Of a stretch of DNA of 64,000 nt, positions 25,967-35,054 are shown in pieces. The notes below the pieces were generated by a model that saw nothing but the letters and a program-made list of their open reading frames with translations, made no database searches and was not told the DNA's origin. Positions within the stretch are counted from its first letter, which is position 1, and the number at the start of each line of letters is the position of its first letter. This stretch comes from Yoonia sp. F2084L (GTDB lineage: Bacteria; Pseudomonadota; Alphaproteobacteria; Rhodobacterales; Rhodobacteraceae): the NCBI RefSeq assembly GCF_023015625.1, contig NZ_JALKAH010000005.1, positions 248,001-312,000 on the forward strand, read 5' to 3'. Made by a program: the position numbers and the translations under genes.

Positions 25967-26949
25967 AGCCCCAGCCGATCAAAGGCTGCGTCAACAGGCC
26001 CCCAATCGACCAACTGCAATCGCACTGGTAATGTCAGCACCTTCATACGAAAGCTGTCGGGCAGGCGCACCGCGTCCTTTTCGGTTGTGACCAATTGCGC
26101 CTTGCGCGCCTCGGCCTCGATCTCAAGCCGTTTCATCAGGGCGTCAGTCAGCGGCTGGTGATCGCCCAGCGCCTCGGTCCGGACCAAATTGGCCCCCATA
26201 TCGCGCAGCGTGACAAAGAACTTTTCCGGATGCCCAATCCCCGCAAAGGCCAAAAGCTTGAGGTCGCGCCACGGCATCCCCGTGGGCAGAGGGGCCAGAT
26301 GTCCAACAAGGTGCGGAATAACCGACGTCCATTGTCCGCTGAACCGATCCTGATCGCGCGGCGGACCAATTGAGAGGAGCAGATCAGCCCGGTTCAACCC
26401 TGCCGCAACGGTTTCGCGCAACGGACCTGCCGGAATGACGCGCCCGTTGCCAAAGCCGCGCAGGGCATCCACCACAACAATTGAAAGGTCCTTGGTGACA
26501 TCCGGATTTTGAAACCCATCGTCCAGCAGGATCACATCTGCACCGGCCTCTTGCGCGGCCCGCACACCAGCGGAACGGTCCTTGGCAACCCAAGTCGGCG
26601 CAAATGCTGCGAGCAATAGCGGCTCGTCCCCGGTCTGATCGGCTTTGTGCGTACGCTCATCGACACGAATGGGCCCTTCAAGGCTGCCGCCATACCCGCG
26701 CGAGACAACATGCGGCGCGCGTCCGCGCGTGATCAAGCGCTCAATCAGCGCAATCGTTGTGGGTGTCTTTCCGGTGCCGCCTGCGTTGATGTTGCCAACG
26801 CAAATAACGGGCACATTGGCGGTGATCTTGGCAGGTTTTGCGACCCTGCGGCGGGTTGCGGCACCATATATTGCCGCCAATGGTGCCAGCAATCGCGCGG
26901 CCCATGCCGGTCGATCAGGTGGCGTGAACCAGAAAGACGGCGCGCGCAT
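25963..26949 (-). CDS. lpxK: Tetraacyldisaccharide 4'-kinase
   Basis: Phosphorylates the lipid A precursor at the 4' position on the inner membrane. The 328-residue protein starts with [19 protein letters not shown] and has the family Walker [13 protein letters not shown], then the HVVSRGYGG and [11 protein letters not shown] motifs. It directly follows waaA (their codons abut as TAGATG), forming an LPS core unit. Confidence 0.95.
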   Translation of the reverse strand: MRAPSFWFTPPDRPAWAARLLAPLAAIYGAATRRRVAKPAKITANVPVICVGNINAGGTGKTPTTIALIERLITRGRAPHVVSRGYGGSLEGPIRVDERTHKADQTGDEPLLLAAFAPTWVAKDRSAGVRAAQEAGADVILLDDGFQNPDVTKDLSIVVVDALRGFGNGRVIPAGPLRETVAAGLNRADLLLSIGPPRDQDRFSGQWTSVIPHLVGHLAPLPTGMPWRDLKLLAFAGIGHPEKFFVTLRDMGANLVRTEALGDHQPLTDALMKRLEIEAEARKAQLVTTEKDAVRLPDSFRMKVLTLPVRLQLVDWGPVDAAFDRLGL

Positions 26950-28146
26950 CTATTGCACCATCTCTTCCAGACGCAGTTGAATAAAAGCGGCGATCCTATT
27001 CGTCACCGTCGCCCCGCGCGACGTGACATCCCAAGCGGCATGGGCAAGCTGAGCTGTCTTATCGGTGGCCAAAAGGCTTTCCACAGTGGGCCCCAGATCA
27101 GCCGCAGACCGGATGAGCCGCGATGCATCAGCGGCATTGAGCCGGGCCGCGTGCCGCTGAAACGGGGATACTTGCGGGCCATAAAGCACCGCCGACCCCA
27201 ATGCCGCAGCCTCAAACGGGTCACGGCAACCGCCACCATCCAACGTGCCGCCCAGATAGGTGATCGGAGCGATGCGATACCAAAGCCCCAGTTCATCCTC
27301 TGTGTCGGCGATGTAGACTTGGGTAATGTCCGACGGGTTCGGTTGTTTGGATTGCATCGCCACATTGAACCCATGACGCCGCATGTTGTCAGCCATCGGG
27401 ATGGCCATGACAGGATGCCTTGGCACGATGATCAGCAGCAGCCGGTGCGCGCGTCTGCTGGCAAATTGATGCGCTTTGGCAAGGTGGTCACTCTCATCGA
27501 GTTGTGCGGCTGCCGCCAGCCAGACCGGGCGGGTGCCAATAGCGGCCGCCACTTCGCTCCTGTCGGTTTCGTCGCAGGGCAGGGTCGGGGCCGCATCTTC
27601 CATCGGGCCGGTGACCAAAACCGTGTCTTCCGGAGTACCTGCGCGGATCAGGCCAGCTGCGGCATGCTGGTCCAGCGCAAGTACGGCCTCAAACTGTGAC
27701 AGCAATGACCGCATCGCACCGGGCACCCATGTGCCTGCAATATCATCAAGCCCCTCTGCCGTGGCATCGACAAGCATGGCGACGATACCGGCTGCGCGCA
27801 TCTCGGTCAGTAGAATGGGGTCAAGGTCGCCTTTCATCCAGACACACATCGCAGGTTGCCAGTGAGCGATGAAATTCTGAATGTTCTGCTTGCCCATCGG
27901 TTCCGGCAAAGCACGTTTGGCATAAACCGGGTTCCAGTCCAGCATCGTTGCGATGATGTGCAATGGATCGCCGTCTTCAGCCAGCTTTCGGGCCAGCGTT
28001 TCGACGGCCATCAACTGATCGGGGTGGCTGCATCGGGCCCAGATGATTGTCCCTTCCGGGCGCGGCGGCTGTTCTGTCGGGTCTCTGGGGCGGTCGGGTG
28101 ATCCCAGCCCGGCCAGATAGGCAGCAATAGCGAGGGATCTTGCCAT
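26950..28146 (-). CDS. waaA: Kdo transferase (GT30-type)
   Basis: Transfers 3-deoxy-D-manno-octulosonic acid to lipid A. The 398-residue protein is recognisable from the N-terminal GT30 pattern (EGTIIWARCSHPDQL, KQNIQNFIAHWQP and WMKGDLDP) and the C-terminal half with PRHPV, DTEDELGLWYRIA and ITYLGGTL-GGGCRDPFEAAALG. The usual N-terminal membrane helix is weak, so the protein is slightly short for the family. It is followed immediately by lpxK and preceded by a DUF4170 gene, an arrangement that supports the assignment. Confidence 0.88.
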   Translation of the reverse strand: MARSLAIAAYLAGLGSPDRPRDPTEQPPRPEGTIIWARCSHPDQLMAVETLARKLAEDGDPLHIIATMLDWNPVYAKRALPEPMGKQNIQNFIAHWQPAMCVWMKGDLDPILLTEMRAAGIVAMLVDATAEGLDDIAGTWVPGAMRSLLSQFEAVLALDQHAAAGLIRAGTPEDTVLVTGPMEDAAPTLPCDETDRSEVAAAIGTRPVWLAAAAQLDESDHLAKAHQFASRRAHRLLLIIVPRHPVMAIPMADNMRRHGFNVAMQSKQPNPSDITQVYIADTEDELGLWYRIAPITYLGGTLDGGGCRDPFEAAALGSAVLYGPQVSPFQRHAARLNAADASRLIRSAADLGPTVESLLATDKTAQLAHAAWDVTSRGATVTNRIAAFIQLRLEEMVQ

Positions 28147-28169
28147 TCTTTTGGTCCTCGGTGGTTGCC

Positions 28170-28415
28170 TTAGTGATCAAGCTCTTCGGTTGGTGACGCT
28201 TCGGTTTCTTCGTCGCGCAAGCGGTGAATATGGGCAATGAAGTACCGCATATGCGCGTTATCAACCGTGCGCTGGGCCGCCCCTTTCCACGCGTTGTAGG
28301 CGGCCTCGTAGTTGGGAAACATGCCGACGATGTCGATGGCATCGACGTCTTTGAATGCGTTCTTGCTTGGATCAACAAGTTCGCCGCCAAAGACGAGGTG
28401 TAGGCGCTGTGTCAT
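28170..28415 (-). CDS. DUF4170 family protein
   Basis: An 81-residue soluble protein with the DUF4170 pattern: LHLVFGGELVDP, then FKDVDAIDIVGMFPNYEAAYNAWK and AHMRYFIAHIHRL. The family is alphaproteobacterial and normally lies in this position between cysQ and waaA. Function unknown; the fold is probably a small alpha-beta domain. Confidence 0.88.
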   Translation of the reverse strand: MTQRLHLVFGGELVDPSKNAFKDVDAIDIVGMFPNYEAAYNAWKGAAQRTVDNAHMRYFIAHIHRLRDEETEASPTEELDH

Positions 28416-28451
28416 GGGAAAACCTTTGTGAAAACGACTGTTGCGCGCAGT

Positions 28452-29243
28452 CTAGGGGTTTGGTTGCTGCGGCTCAAGCCGCGCCAGCAAGTCAGCGTGC
28501 AAAGGCTGGCCCGCAGCCAGCACACCGGGCACCTGAGGATGGGCATTGTTGAAGCGCAAGTTATCCCCATGTTGATCCGTCACTGTGCCGCTGGCCTCGG
28601 TGATAATCAACGCGCCCGCCGCAATGTCCCATTCCCAACTGGGCCAGAACGTGATCATGCCATCATATGCGCCCTGCGCCACAAGGCACATGCGATAGGC
28701 CAGCGACGAGCGGAACTTGCGCTTGATCGGAGGCAGGACGCCCTGTTTCCAGAAACGTCCGTCAAAGTTGGGTTTTGCGCCCAGAATGGTCGCCCCGTCC
28801 AACGCCGCATCGGTCGTGTGGATTGGATCTCCGTTCAATGTTGCGCCGCCACCTGCACTGGCGGCAAACATCATATCGCGCATAGGCAGATAGACAGCGG
28901 CGGCGACGGGCTGCCCGTTTTCAACAATCGCAAGCGAATGCGCCCAGTCTTTACTGCCCTCAATAAAGGCGCGTGTGCCGTCGATGGGGTCAATGATGAA
29001 TTGACGGGTGGTGCTGAGGCGCGCGGCGTTATCTTCGGTTTCCTCAGACAGCCAGCCATAGTCGGGCCGTGCCGATTGCAGATTGCTTTCCAGCATCGCA
29101 TTCACGGCAAGGTCTGCGGCAGTGACGGGCCCTGCACCGTCTGGCTTTTCGGTGATATCGGGGTCTTGCCGAAAATAGTGCTTTGCGATGTCGCCAGCGT
29201 GGCGTGCTGCGTCGACCAGCAGCGCCAGATCAGTCGCCTGCAA
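28452..29243 (-). CDS. cysQ: 3'(2'),5'-bisphosphate nucleotidase
   Basis: An inositol-monophosphatase-fold, Mg2+-dependent phosphatase that hydrolyses PAP/PAPS. The 263-residue protein shows the metal-binding set: GPVTAADLAVN, WLSEETED, FIIDPIDGTRAFIEG and the late WEWDIAAGALI. The start appears to be TTG at 29243 and overlaps the 3' end of the pmbA-like gene by 14 bases, indicating coupling. Confidence 0.9.
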   Translation of the reverse strand: MQATDLALLVDAARHAGDIAKHYFRQDPDITEKPDGAGPVTAADLAVNAMLESNLQSARPDYGWLSEETEDNAARLSTTRQFIIDPIDGTRAFIEGSKDWAHSLAIVENGQPVAAAVYLPMRDMMFAASAGGGATLNGDPIHTTDAALDGATILGAKPNFDGRFWKQGVLPPIKRKFRSSLAYRMCLVAQGAYDGMITFWPSWEWDIAAGALIITEASGTVTDQHGDNLRFNNAHPQVPGVLAAGQPLHADLLARLEPQQPNP

Positions 29244-30576
29244 CGGTCAGCCCTTCGACCAGCAGCGATGGCACCACCCGCGACAGATGCATGCGCGCGT
29301 CATTGGCGGGCACAATCGTCATCAGCATATCGCGCAAGTTGCCTGCAACAGTGCATTCGTTCACCGGATAGGTGATCTCACCATTTTCAACCCAGAACCC
29401 TGCGGCCCCACGGGAATAGTCACCGGTGTTCGGGTTGATGGTTGAGCCGATCATGGATGTCACCAGCAGGCCGGTGCCCATGTCCTTGATCAGATCATCG
29501 CGCGATTTGTCACCTTGGGTCAGCGCGACATTCGTCAAGCTTGGAGAAGGCGGGCTGCCAGTACCACGCGCCGCATTCGCGGTGCTTTCCATTCCCAGCT
29601 TGCGTCCGGTGGCAAGGTCTAGCGTCCAACCGGTCAGAACCCCATCGTCAACAATCGCGCGTTTGGATGTGGCCAGACCTTCGGCATCAAACAGTCGCGA
29701 TCCGGTCACGCGCGGACGATGCGGGTCTTCGATCACCGACAACCCGTTCGGCAAGACCTGTTCGCCCACCGCATTGCGCAGCCAACTTGATCCGCGTGCG
29801 ATCATCATACCGTTGGTGGCTTGCAGGAGGCTACCGATCAGTGAACTTGCGATGCGCTCATCGAACAGCACCGGGAAAGTGCCGGTCTGCGGCTTCTTGG
29901 CTCCTGCACGCTCCACCGCGCGTTCTGCGGCGATACGCCCGATCTCTTCGGCGTCGCGCAGGTCTGCCTGAAACACGCGGCTGTCATAGTCATAGTCGCG
30001 TTCCATGTCCGTTCCGGTCCCACTGATCGCGACACATGAAAGGCCGCGGTCACTGCGGGCATATCCAGCAGAGAAACCATTGCTGGCGGCAAGGTGGATT
30101 TGCCTACGGCCATACCCGGCTGAGGCGGATTGGACTTGGCTGACACCCGCGTTGCGCAAAGCGGCAGCTTCCGCGCGGGTCGCGTCATCTTGAAGGGCGG
30201 CAGGATCAGGTTCTGCACTGGGATCATAAAGCTGCAACGCTTCCGTCGCGATATCAGTTGCCAATTGTGACGGATCAGCAAGGCCCGCATAGGGGTCTTC
30301 GGGGGCTTCCCTGGCCATCGCCACGGCGCGTTCCGCCATCTGGGTCAGGGTATCCGGCTTGGCGTCGGAGGATGACACACAGGCCTGCCGCTGGCCCACA
30401 AAGACCCGCAATCCAATGTCGATCCCTTCAGAGCGTTCCGCTTGTTCCAAAGCACCTTCACGCACGGTAATCGACAGCGATGTGCCATCCACCGCAATCG
30501 CATCAGCGGCATCCGCACCGGCCCGCTTGGCGGATTGCAAAATCTGGTCGGAAAGGTCGGAGAGCGATTTGGTCAT
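29230..30576 (-). CDS. pmbA: PmbA/TldD-family metalloprotease
   Basis: A 448-residue PmbA-type subunit of the TldD/TldE protease. Visible features are the N-terminal SDLSDQILQSAKRAGADAAD, the IGLRVFVGQRQA strand, the FDERIASSLIGSL helix, the RVTGSRLFDAEG motif and the C-terminal STINPNTGDYSRGAAGFW block. TldD-type partners carry the zinc motif HExxxH; none is seen here, as expected for PmbA/TldE. Partner gene not in the window. Confidence 0.93.
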   Translation of the reverse strand: MTKSLSDLSDQILQSAKRAGADAADAIAVDGTSLSITVREGALEQAERSEGIDIGLRVFVGQRQACVSSSDAKPDTLTQMAERAVAMAREAPEDPYAGLADPSQLATDIATEALQLYDPSAEPDPAALQDDATRAEAAALRNAGVSQVQSASAGYGRRQIHLAASNGFSAGYARSDRGLSCVAISGTGTDMERDYDYDSRVFQADLRDAEEIGRIAAERAVERAGAKKPQTGTFPVLFDERIASSLIGSLLQATNGMMIARGSSWLRNAVGEQVLPNGLSVIEDPHRPRVTGSRLFDAEGLATSKRAIVDDGVLTGWTLDLATGRKLGMESTANAARGTGSPPSPSLTNVALTQGDKSRDDLIKDMGTGLLVTSMIGSTINPNTGDYSRGAAGFWVENGEITYPVNECTVAGNLRDMLMTIVPANDARMHLSRVVPSLLVEGLTVAGD

Positions 30577-30643
30577 TTTCTATCCTTGTGCTGGCCAAAG
30601 ACCTAGTGCGCTGGGCCATGACCCGCAAGGTTATGGTTGCCCC

Positions 30644-30677
30644 AAAAGAAAAAGGCGCGGATGCCAGCACCCGCGCC
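30644..30677 (-). terminator. Intrinsic terminator after DUF2125 gene
   Basis: On the minus strand GGCGCGG pairs with CCGCGCC around a 10-base loop, followed by TTTTTCTTTT. It ends the DUF2125 transcript. Confidence 0.88.
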
Positions 30678-30696
30678 CAATCTGGATCATCTATGA

Positions 30697-32205
30697 TTAG
30701 CGAACGCGGTTGCCGTTCACGTTAACCTGACCGTTGGGCAGGATTTCAACGGCGGTTTCCATGCTGTCCTCGCCGGTCGAACGGGCAAACATACCCATCA
30801 TCATCCGTGCGCCCATCACGTCCTGTTCAGGCACAACGCCCATGGCGACAAGGTTGTCGAGCAAGGTGTTAAAGCCTGTAATCTCAACCTTTGCTTCGCC
30901 TTCCGGACGGGGCAATGGGGCAAAGCTTTGCATGTCCGTGTTGTCGAATGTAAATGCACCTTCACCTGTTACCAATGCGCCGGCTGCGTCGATGTTGAGA
31001 GTTTCAAGCACCAGCGTTTCAGGCTCAAAAGGCGCGCCACCACCCATAGCCATAGCCATCTGATCTTCCGGATCCATCACATTAAGCATCGCCCTTACTG
31101 TGCCTTGCAACGATAGTTGGATGGTTGCCGGATTACGGGGCAGAATGCTTCCCGGATCAAAGAGGTTCCACAGACCATCGCTCATTGTCAGATCAATCAG
31201 GTCAAAACTGATGCCCATCGGGGCTGGTTCTTCTGTTTCCGCAATCGGGACTTCAAAACTAAGACCATATCTTGCCATGTTGATATCAATAGGGAGCGGA
31301 AGCTCAGAGCTTTGCATTGAAAGGTCCAGATCATCGACCGCGGTGTCATAGGCTACTGCTGCGTCGCTCATTGCGACGGTGAATGTTGCTTGTCCGGTGC
31401 TGCCGGACGCGGCGAATTGATTATCCTCGGCATTCACGTCCACCACGAAGTCAGAGCTTTCAATGATATAGCCGCCGGCAGTCGTCATACCCGCAGCAAC
31501 CAACTGTCCGGGCGCAATCTGTTCGACGTCAACCGGCATGGATACCTCACCCTGCACCGACAGGTCGTTGTATTTGGCTGCCGCAGCGACGTATTCGCCA
31601 CCAGACCCCGGTATTTGGAAGTCAACCAGCATATCAATAACATCAACTGTCGCGCTATATGACGTTTCGCGCGTTTCGCCGATCGTGCTGGTAGAGCTTG
31701 CCGTGACATTGTTCGCGGTGAGTGTAGCATCACCGCCAAACGTGACATCGCCATTTACAGCGTCAACGAAGGCGATCTTATACTGATCAGCGGTTACATC
31801 GTAATTCATTGCATCAGGATCGCCGCTGACGATCATATCGACATTGGTCTGACTGACCTCGATATTAATGACGGTGCCATCTTCGGCAGTGATCACAAAC
31901 GGATAGCTGTCCGCCATCGTGACGCGCACTGTGCCGTCGGATTGTTCATTGAAAATGATATCGCCGATGTTCATTTCGAATGCGACGTCATCGTCAGCAT
32001 AGTTCACTGCCAGATCGCGGACGGTCACAGTGCCGCTGGAAGTTTCCTCTGCGCCGATGGAAATGCCGTCTTCCCCGTAAAGGGCCATCTGCGATTTCCA
32101 GTCCTCCCAGACCTGCGCTGCGGTGACATCCGCCTGTGCTGCACTGCCAGCAATCAACGCGGCGAGGCAAACAGCGCTGCGCATTCCAGTTAAATTGGTC
32201 ATCAA
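30697..32205 (-). CDS. DUF2125 exported protein
   Basis: A 502-residue protein with signal peptide cleaved near AAQAD (about residue 25). It is rich in beta strands and Asp/Thr, with the DUF2125 pattern (QVWEDWKSQM, GISIGAEE, VRDLAVNYADDDV, and near the C-terminus LETLNIDAAGALVTGEGAF and GFNTLLDNLVAMG). The acidic beta-rich build resembles AsmA/DUF2125-type envelope proteins. No catalytic motif is visible. Monocistronic, ended by its own terminator; divergent from the SDR gene. Confidence 0.85.
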   Translation of the reverse strand: MMTNLTGMRSAVCLAALIAGSAAQADVTAAQVWEDWKSQMALYGEDGISIGAEETSSGTVTVRDLAVNYADDDVAFEMNIGDIIFNEQSDGTVRVTMADSYPFVITAEDGTVINIEVSQTNVDMIVSGDPDAMNYDVTADQYKIAFVDAVNGDVTFGGDATLTANNVTASSTSTIGETRETSYSATVDVIDMLVDFQIPGSGGEYVAAAAKYNDLSVQGEVSMPVDVEQIAPGQLVAAGMTTAGGYIIESSDFVVDVNAEDNQFAASGSTGQATFTVAMSDAAVAYDTAVDDLDLSMQSSELPLPIDINMARYGLSFEVPIAETEEPAPMGISFDLIDLTMSDGLWNLFDPGSILPRNPATIQLSLQGTVRAMLNVMDPEDQMAMAMGGGAPFEPETLVLETLNIDAAGALVTGEGAFTFDNTDMQSFAPLPRPEGEAKVEITGFNTLLDNLVAMGVVPEQDVMGARMMMGMFARSTGEDSMETAVEILPNGQVNVNGNRVR

Positions 32206-32323
32206 TGATCCCTTTCGTTATCTCTCTTTCAGAACGGTCTTTGGCTTTCTACTATAGAACCAAAGGGCGCTACTATCGATTCACTAAGTAGCTATCCCAA
32301 ACACAGACTGAAAGGGAGCAGGT

Positions 32324-33082
32324 GTGAAAAACATCGACATGGTCGGGAAAACCGTACTGATCACAGGGGCAAGCCGGGGGATTGGCGAAGCTGCGGCCTA
32401 TGTATTTGCCGAAGCCGGAGCCAATGTGGCCCTTGTGGCGCGTAGTACCGATGAAATTGCTGAAATTGCAGGGAAAATCGGGGAAAAGGCGCTGGCTATC
32501 CCTTGCGATGTGTCGCGATACTCTGATGTGGCCATGGCCGTATCTGCGACGGCACAGACCTTTGGCGGATTGGATGTGTTGATCAACAACGCAGGCATCG
32601 TGGACCCCATTGGTCACCTGCAAGACACCGATCCAGAGGCATGGGCGCGCACCATTGATATCAACCTCAAGGGGGTGATGCATGGGCTACATGCAGCCAT
32701 GCCGGGTATGATTGCGCAAGGGCACGGGACGATTATCAATATCTCATCAGGTGCCGCGCATGGCCCGGTCGAGGGGTGGACGGCGTATTGCAGCTCAAAA
32801 GCAGGCGTTTATATGCTGACGCGGGCGGCCGATAAGGAATCCCGCGACAAGGGTCTGCGCATCATGGGCCTGTCCCCCGGCACAGTCGCCACGCAAATGC
32901 AGCGCGAGATTAAGGCGTCGGGCATCAACCCGGTCAGCCAGTTGGACTGGTCAGATCACATCCCGCCTGAGTGGCCCGCAAAGGCACTTTTATGGATGTG
33001 CACACCTGAGGCGGATCCGTTTTTGGGTGATGATGTCAGCCTGCGTGATGATGACATTCGCAAACAGGTCGGCCTTACATGA
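32324..33082 (+). CDS. Short-chain dehydrogenase/reductase
   Basis: A 252-residue SDR. The NAD(P) glycine motif TGASRGIGEA is near residue 14, NNAG near 85, the catalytic Ser in INISSG and the Tyr-Lys pair in YCSSK near 151-155. The start is GTG at 32324, with AAGGGAG upstream. It overlaps the enoyl-CoA-hydratase-like gene by four bases, so both act in one pathway, perhaps on hydroxyacyl or branched substrates. Substrate not determinable. Confidence 0.93.
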   Translation: MKNIDMVGKTVLITGASRGIGEAAAYVFAEAGANVALVARSTDEIAEIAGKIGEKALAIPCDVSRYSDVAMAVSATAQTFGGLDVLINNAGIVDPIGHLQDTDPEAWARTIDINLKGVMHGLHAAMPGMIAQGHGTIINISSGAAHGPVEGWTAYCSSKAGVYMLTRAADKESRDKGLRIMGLSPGTVATQMQREIKASGINPVSQLDWSDHIPPEWPAKALLWMCTPEADPFLGDDVSLRDDDIRKQVGLT

Positions 33083-33687
33083 TCCGTTGCGACAAGGATG
33101 GGGATATCTGGACCGTCACCATCGACCGACCTGACAAGGCGGGTGCGCTGACAAAAGCAATGCTGGCCGAACTGGCCGATATTGCCGAGGCGGCACAGGC
33201 GGCCAAGCTGTTTATCCTGACAGGGACTGGCGGCGTTTTCAGCGCCGGTGCTGATCTGGATGCAGCACGTGCCGGGCTTGCGACTGATCCAGTGTGGGAA
33301 AGGCTATCGGCGGGCATCGCCGCCTTGCCGGGGCTGAGTATCGCCGCCTTAAACGGCACCGTTGCGGGTGGAGCGTTTGGCATGGTGCTCGCCTGTGATC
33401 TGCGGATCGCCGTGCCCAAGGCGAAATTCTTCTACCCTGTGATGAAGCTTGGTTTCCTGCCCCAGCCCTCTGATCCACCGCGTTTGGTGGCATTGGTCGG
33501 ACCTGCGCGCGCGAAACTTATCCTGATGGCCGGGCAAAAGGTAGAGGCCGCGCGTGCACTGGAATGGGGTTTGTTGGACGAGATTGTTGAGGCTGAAGCG
33601 TTGATTAAAGCCGCACATGCCCTTGGCACCGACGTGCTTGTCGCTGAGCCGGGTCATATCGCGGGTATCAAGCGTCTGACGACCTAG
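33079..33687 (+). CDS. Enoyl-CoA hydratase/isomerase family, non-canonical
   Basis: A 202-residue crotonase-fold protein, shorter than the usual 255-260 because the C-terminal helices are reduced. The CoA-binding loop FSAGADLDAA and the oxyanion-hole region LNGTVAGGAFGMVLACD are present. The two Glu that catalyse hydration in classical enzymes are absent: GGAFGM replaces the Glu-containing GGxxEL and PVMKLGF replaces the PEIxLG motif. It may therefore act as an isomerase, hydrolase or lyase. Coupled to the SDR gene by a four-base overlap. Confidence 0.8.
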   Translation: MIRCDKDGDIWTVTIDRPDKAGALTKAMLAELADIAEAAQAAKLFILTGTGGVFSAGADLDAARAGLATDPVWERLSAGIAALPGLSIAALNGTVAGGAFGMVLACDLRIAVPKAKFFYPVMKLGFLPQPSDPPRLVALVGPARAKLILMAGQKVEAARALEWGLLDEIVEAEALIKAAHALGTDVLVAEPGHIAGIKRLTT

Positions 33688-33746
33688 GCTTGTTTCTTGG
33701 GCTGACGCACGGCACAACAAATTAAACGGCAGGGGGCTAGGCTGTA

Positions 33747-35054
33747 ATGGAACCGACGACATTGATGGATCAGGCGCGTGATGCGTTTGATCAGGCTTTG
33801 GTCCTTGCGCAAGAATGGCTCTTGTCGCCTGCCGCTTGGTCGCAGTTCGCGCTGTTGATCGGGGCCTATCTGTTGGCGCGTTTGGTCAATCGGATCGCCG
33901 CACCGCGCATCAAAGGCCTGCTCACACCGGACCCTGAAAATCAGTCGATCATCGCCAAGTCCCGGCGATTCATCCTGATTTTCCTGCCTTTGTTGTTGCC
34001 GCTCTTGGCCTATGGTTTCACGGCGATCGGCGAGGTGGTGACGCGATCCCTGTTCGGGTCGGGCGCTGTCATCGCCTTTGGCAAACGGGTCTTCCTTTTC
34101 CTTGCTGCGCGCGCGCTTGCCAAACACATCATTACCGATCCGTTCCTGCGGACACTGGCCAAATATGTGCTGGTCCCGGCCGCAGCGCTCTATGCCGTGG
34201 GCTTTTTGGATGAAGTGGTAACAGCCCTGGATGCGGCACAGGTGAACCTTGGCAATATCAGCTTTTCCGCACTGGCCATCGTGCGGGGCGTTGTTGCGGG
34301 CAGTATCCTGTTCTGGCTGGGCCAATGGTCCAATTCGCAGTCATCATCCTACATCGAACAACAACCGATGCGCCCCGCCATCCGGCAGCTGGCGATCAAG
34401 TCATCCGAGTTTTTGATCTTTGGCATCGCGTTCCTTGTGCTGATGAACGTCATGGGCATTAGCCTCAGTTCGCTTGCGATCATTGGGGGTGCAGTTGGTG
34501 TGGGCCTTGGTTTTGGACTGCAAAAGATTGCATCCAACTTCATCTCTGGTGTGATCCTCATGGTCGAAGGGCAAGCGACTGTCGGGGATTATGTGGAACT
34601 GGATGGTGGCGAGGCGGGCACGATCATCAAGATGACGGCGCGTGCGACAATCCTTGAAACCTTCGATGGGCGCTGGATTGTGGTGCCGAACGAAGACTTC
34701 ATCACGACACGGGTGGTCAATTACTCTGACTCCGGGTCTGCGAACCGGTTGGAAGTGGCGTTTTCTGTCAGTTACGATACTGACATCAATCTTGTGCCCG
34801 CCATCATCGAGGCAGCGGTCGCCAAACACCCCGGCGTGCTGCAAGAACCTGAGGGCCCAGATTGCGAGCTACGGGGCTTCGGTGACAGCGGCGTTGACTT
34901 TGGCGTCGAGTTTTGGGTCGAAGGCATTGATGACGGCAAGAACAAATATGCCTCCGATGTGCTGTTTCTGATCTGGAACGCGTTGAAAGAGAATGACATC
35001 GAAATTCCATACCCACACCGCGTGATCGAAATGAAAGGGCCCATGCCGACGTGA
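33747..35054 (+). CDS. MscS-family mechanosensitive channel
   Basis: A 435-residue membrane protein. N-terminal hydrophobic segments (about 28-48, 68-92, 99-118, 165-190) precede the MscS core: TM near 205-225 and the pore helix with the glycine-rich IIGGAVGVGLGFGLQKIASNFISG (read in parts, about 240-265), then the beta domain (GDYVELDGGEAGTI, VPNEDF, VVNYS) and C-terminal alpha-beta domain. Releases osmolytes on hypo-osmotic shock. The stop overlaps the start of the flavoprotein by four bases. Confidence 0.94.
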   Translation: MEPTTLMDQARDAFDQALVLAQEWLLSPAAWSQFALLIGAYLLARLVNRIAAPRIKGLLTPDPENQSIIAKSRRFILIFLPLLLPLLAYGFTAIGEVVTRSLFGSGAVIAFGKRVFLFLAARALAKHIITDPFLRTLAKYVLVPAAALYAVGFLDEVVTALDAAQVNLGNISFSALAIVRGVVAGSILFWLGQWSNSQSSSYIEQQPMRPAIRQLAIKSSEFLIFGIAFLVLMNVMGISLSSLAIIGGAVGVGLGFGLQKIASNFISGVILMVEGQATVGDYVELDGGEAGTIIKMTARATILETFDGRWIVVPNEDFITTRVVNYSDSGSANRLEVAFSVSYDTDINLVPAIIEAAVAKHPGVLQEPEGPDCELRGFGDSGVDFGVEFWVEGIDDGKNKYASDVLFLIWNALKENDIEIPYPHRVIEMKGPMPT

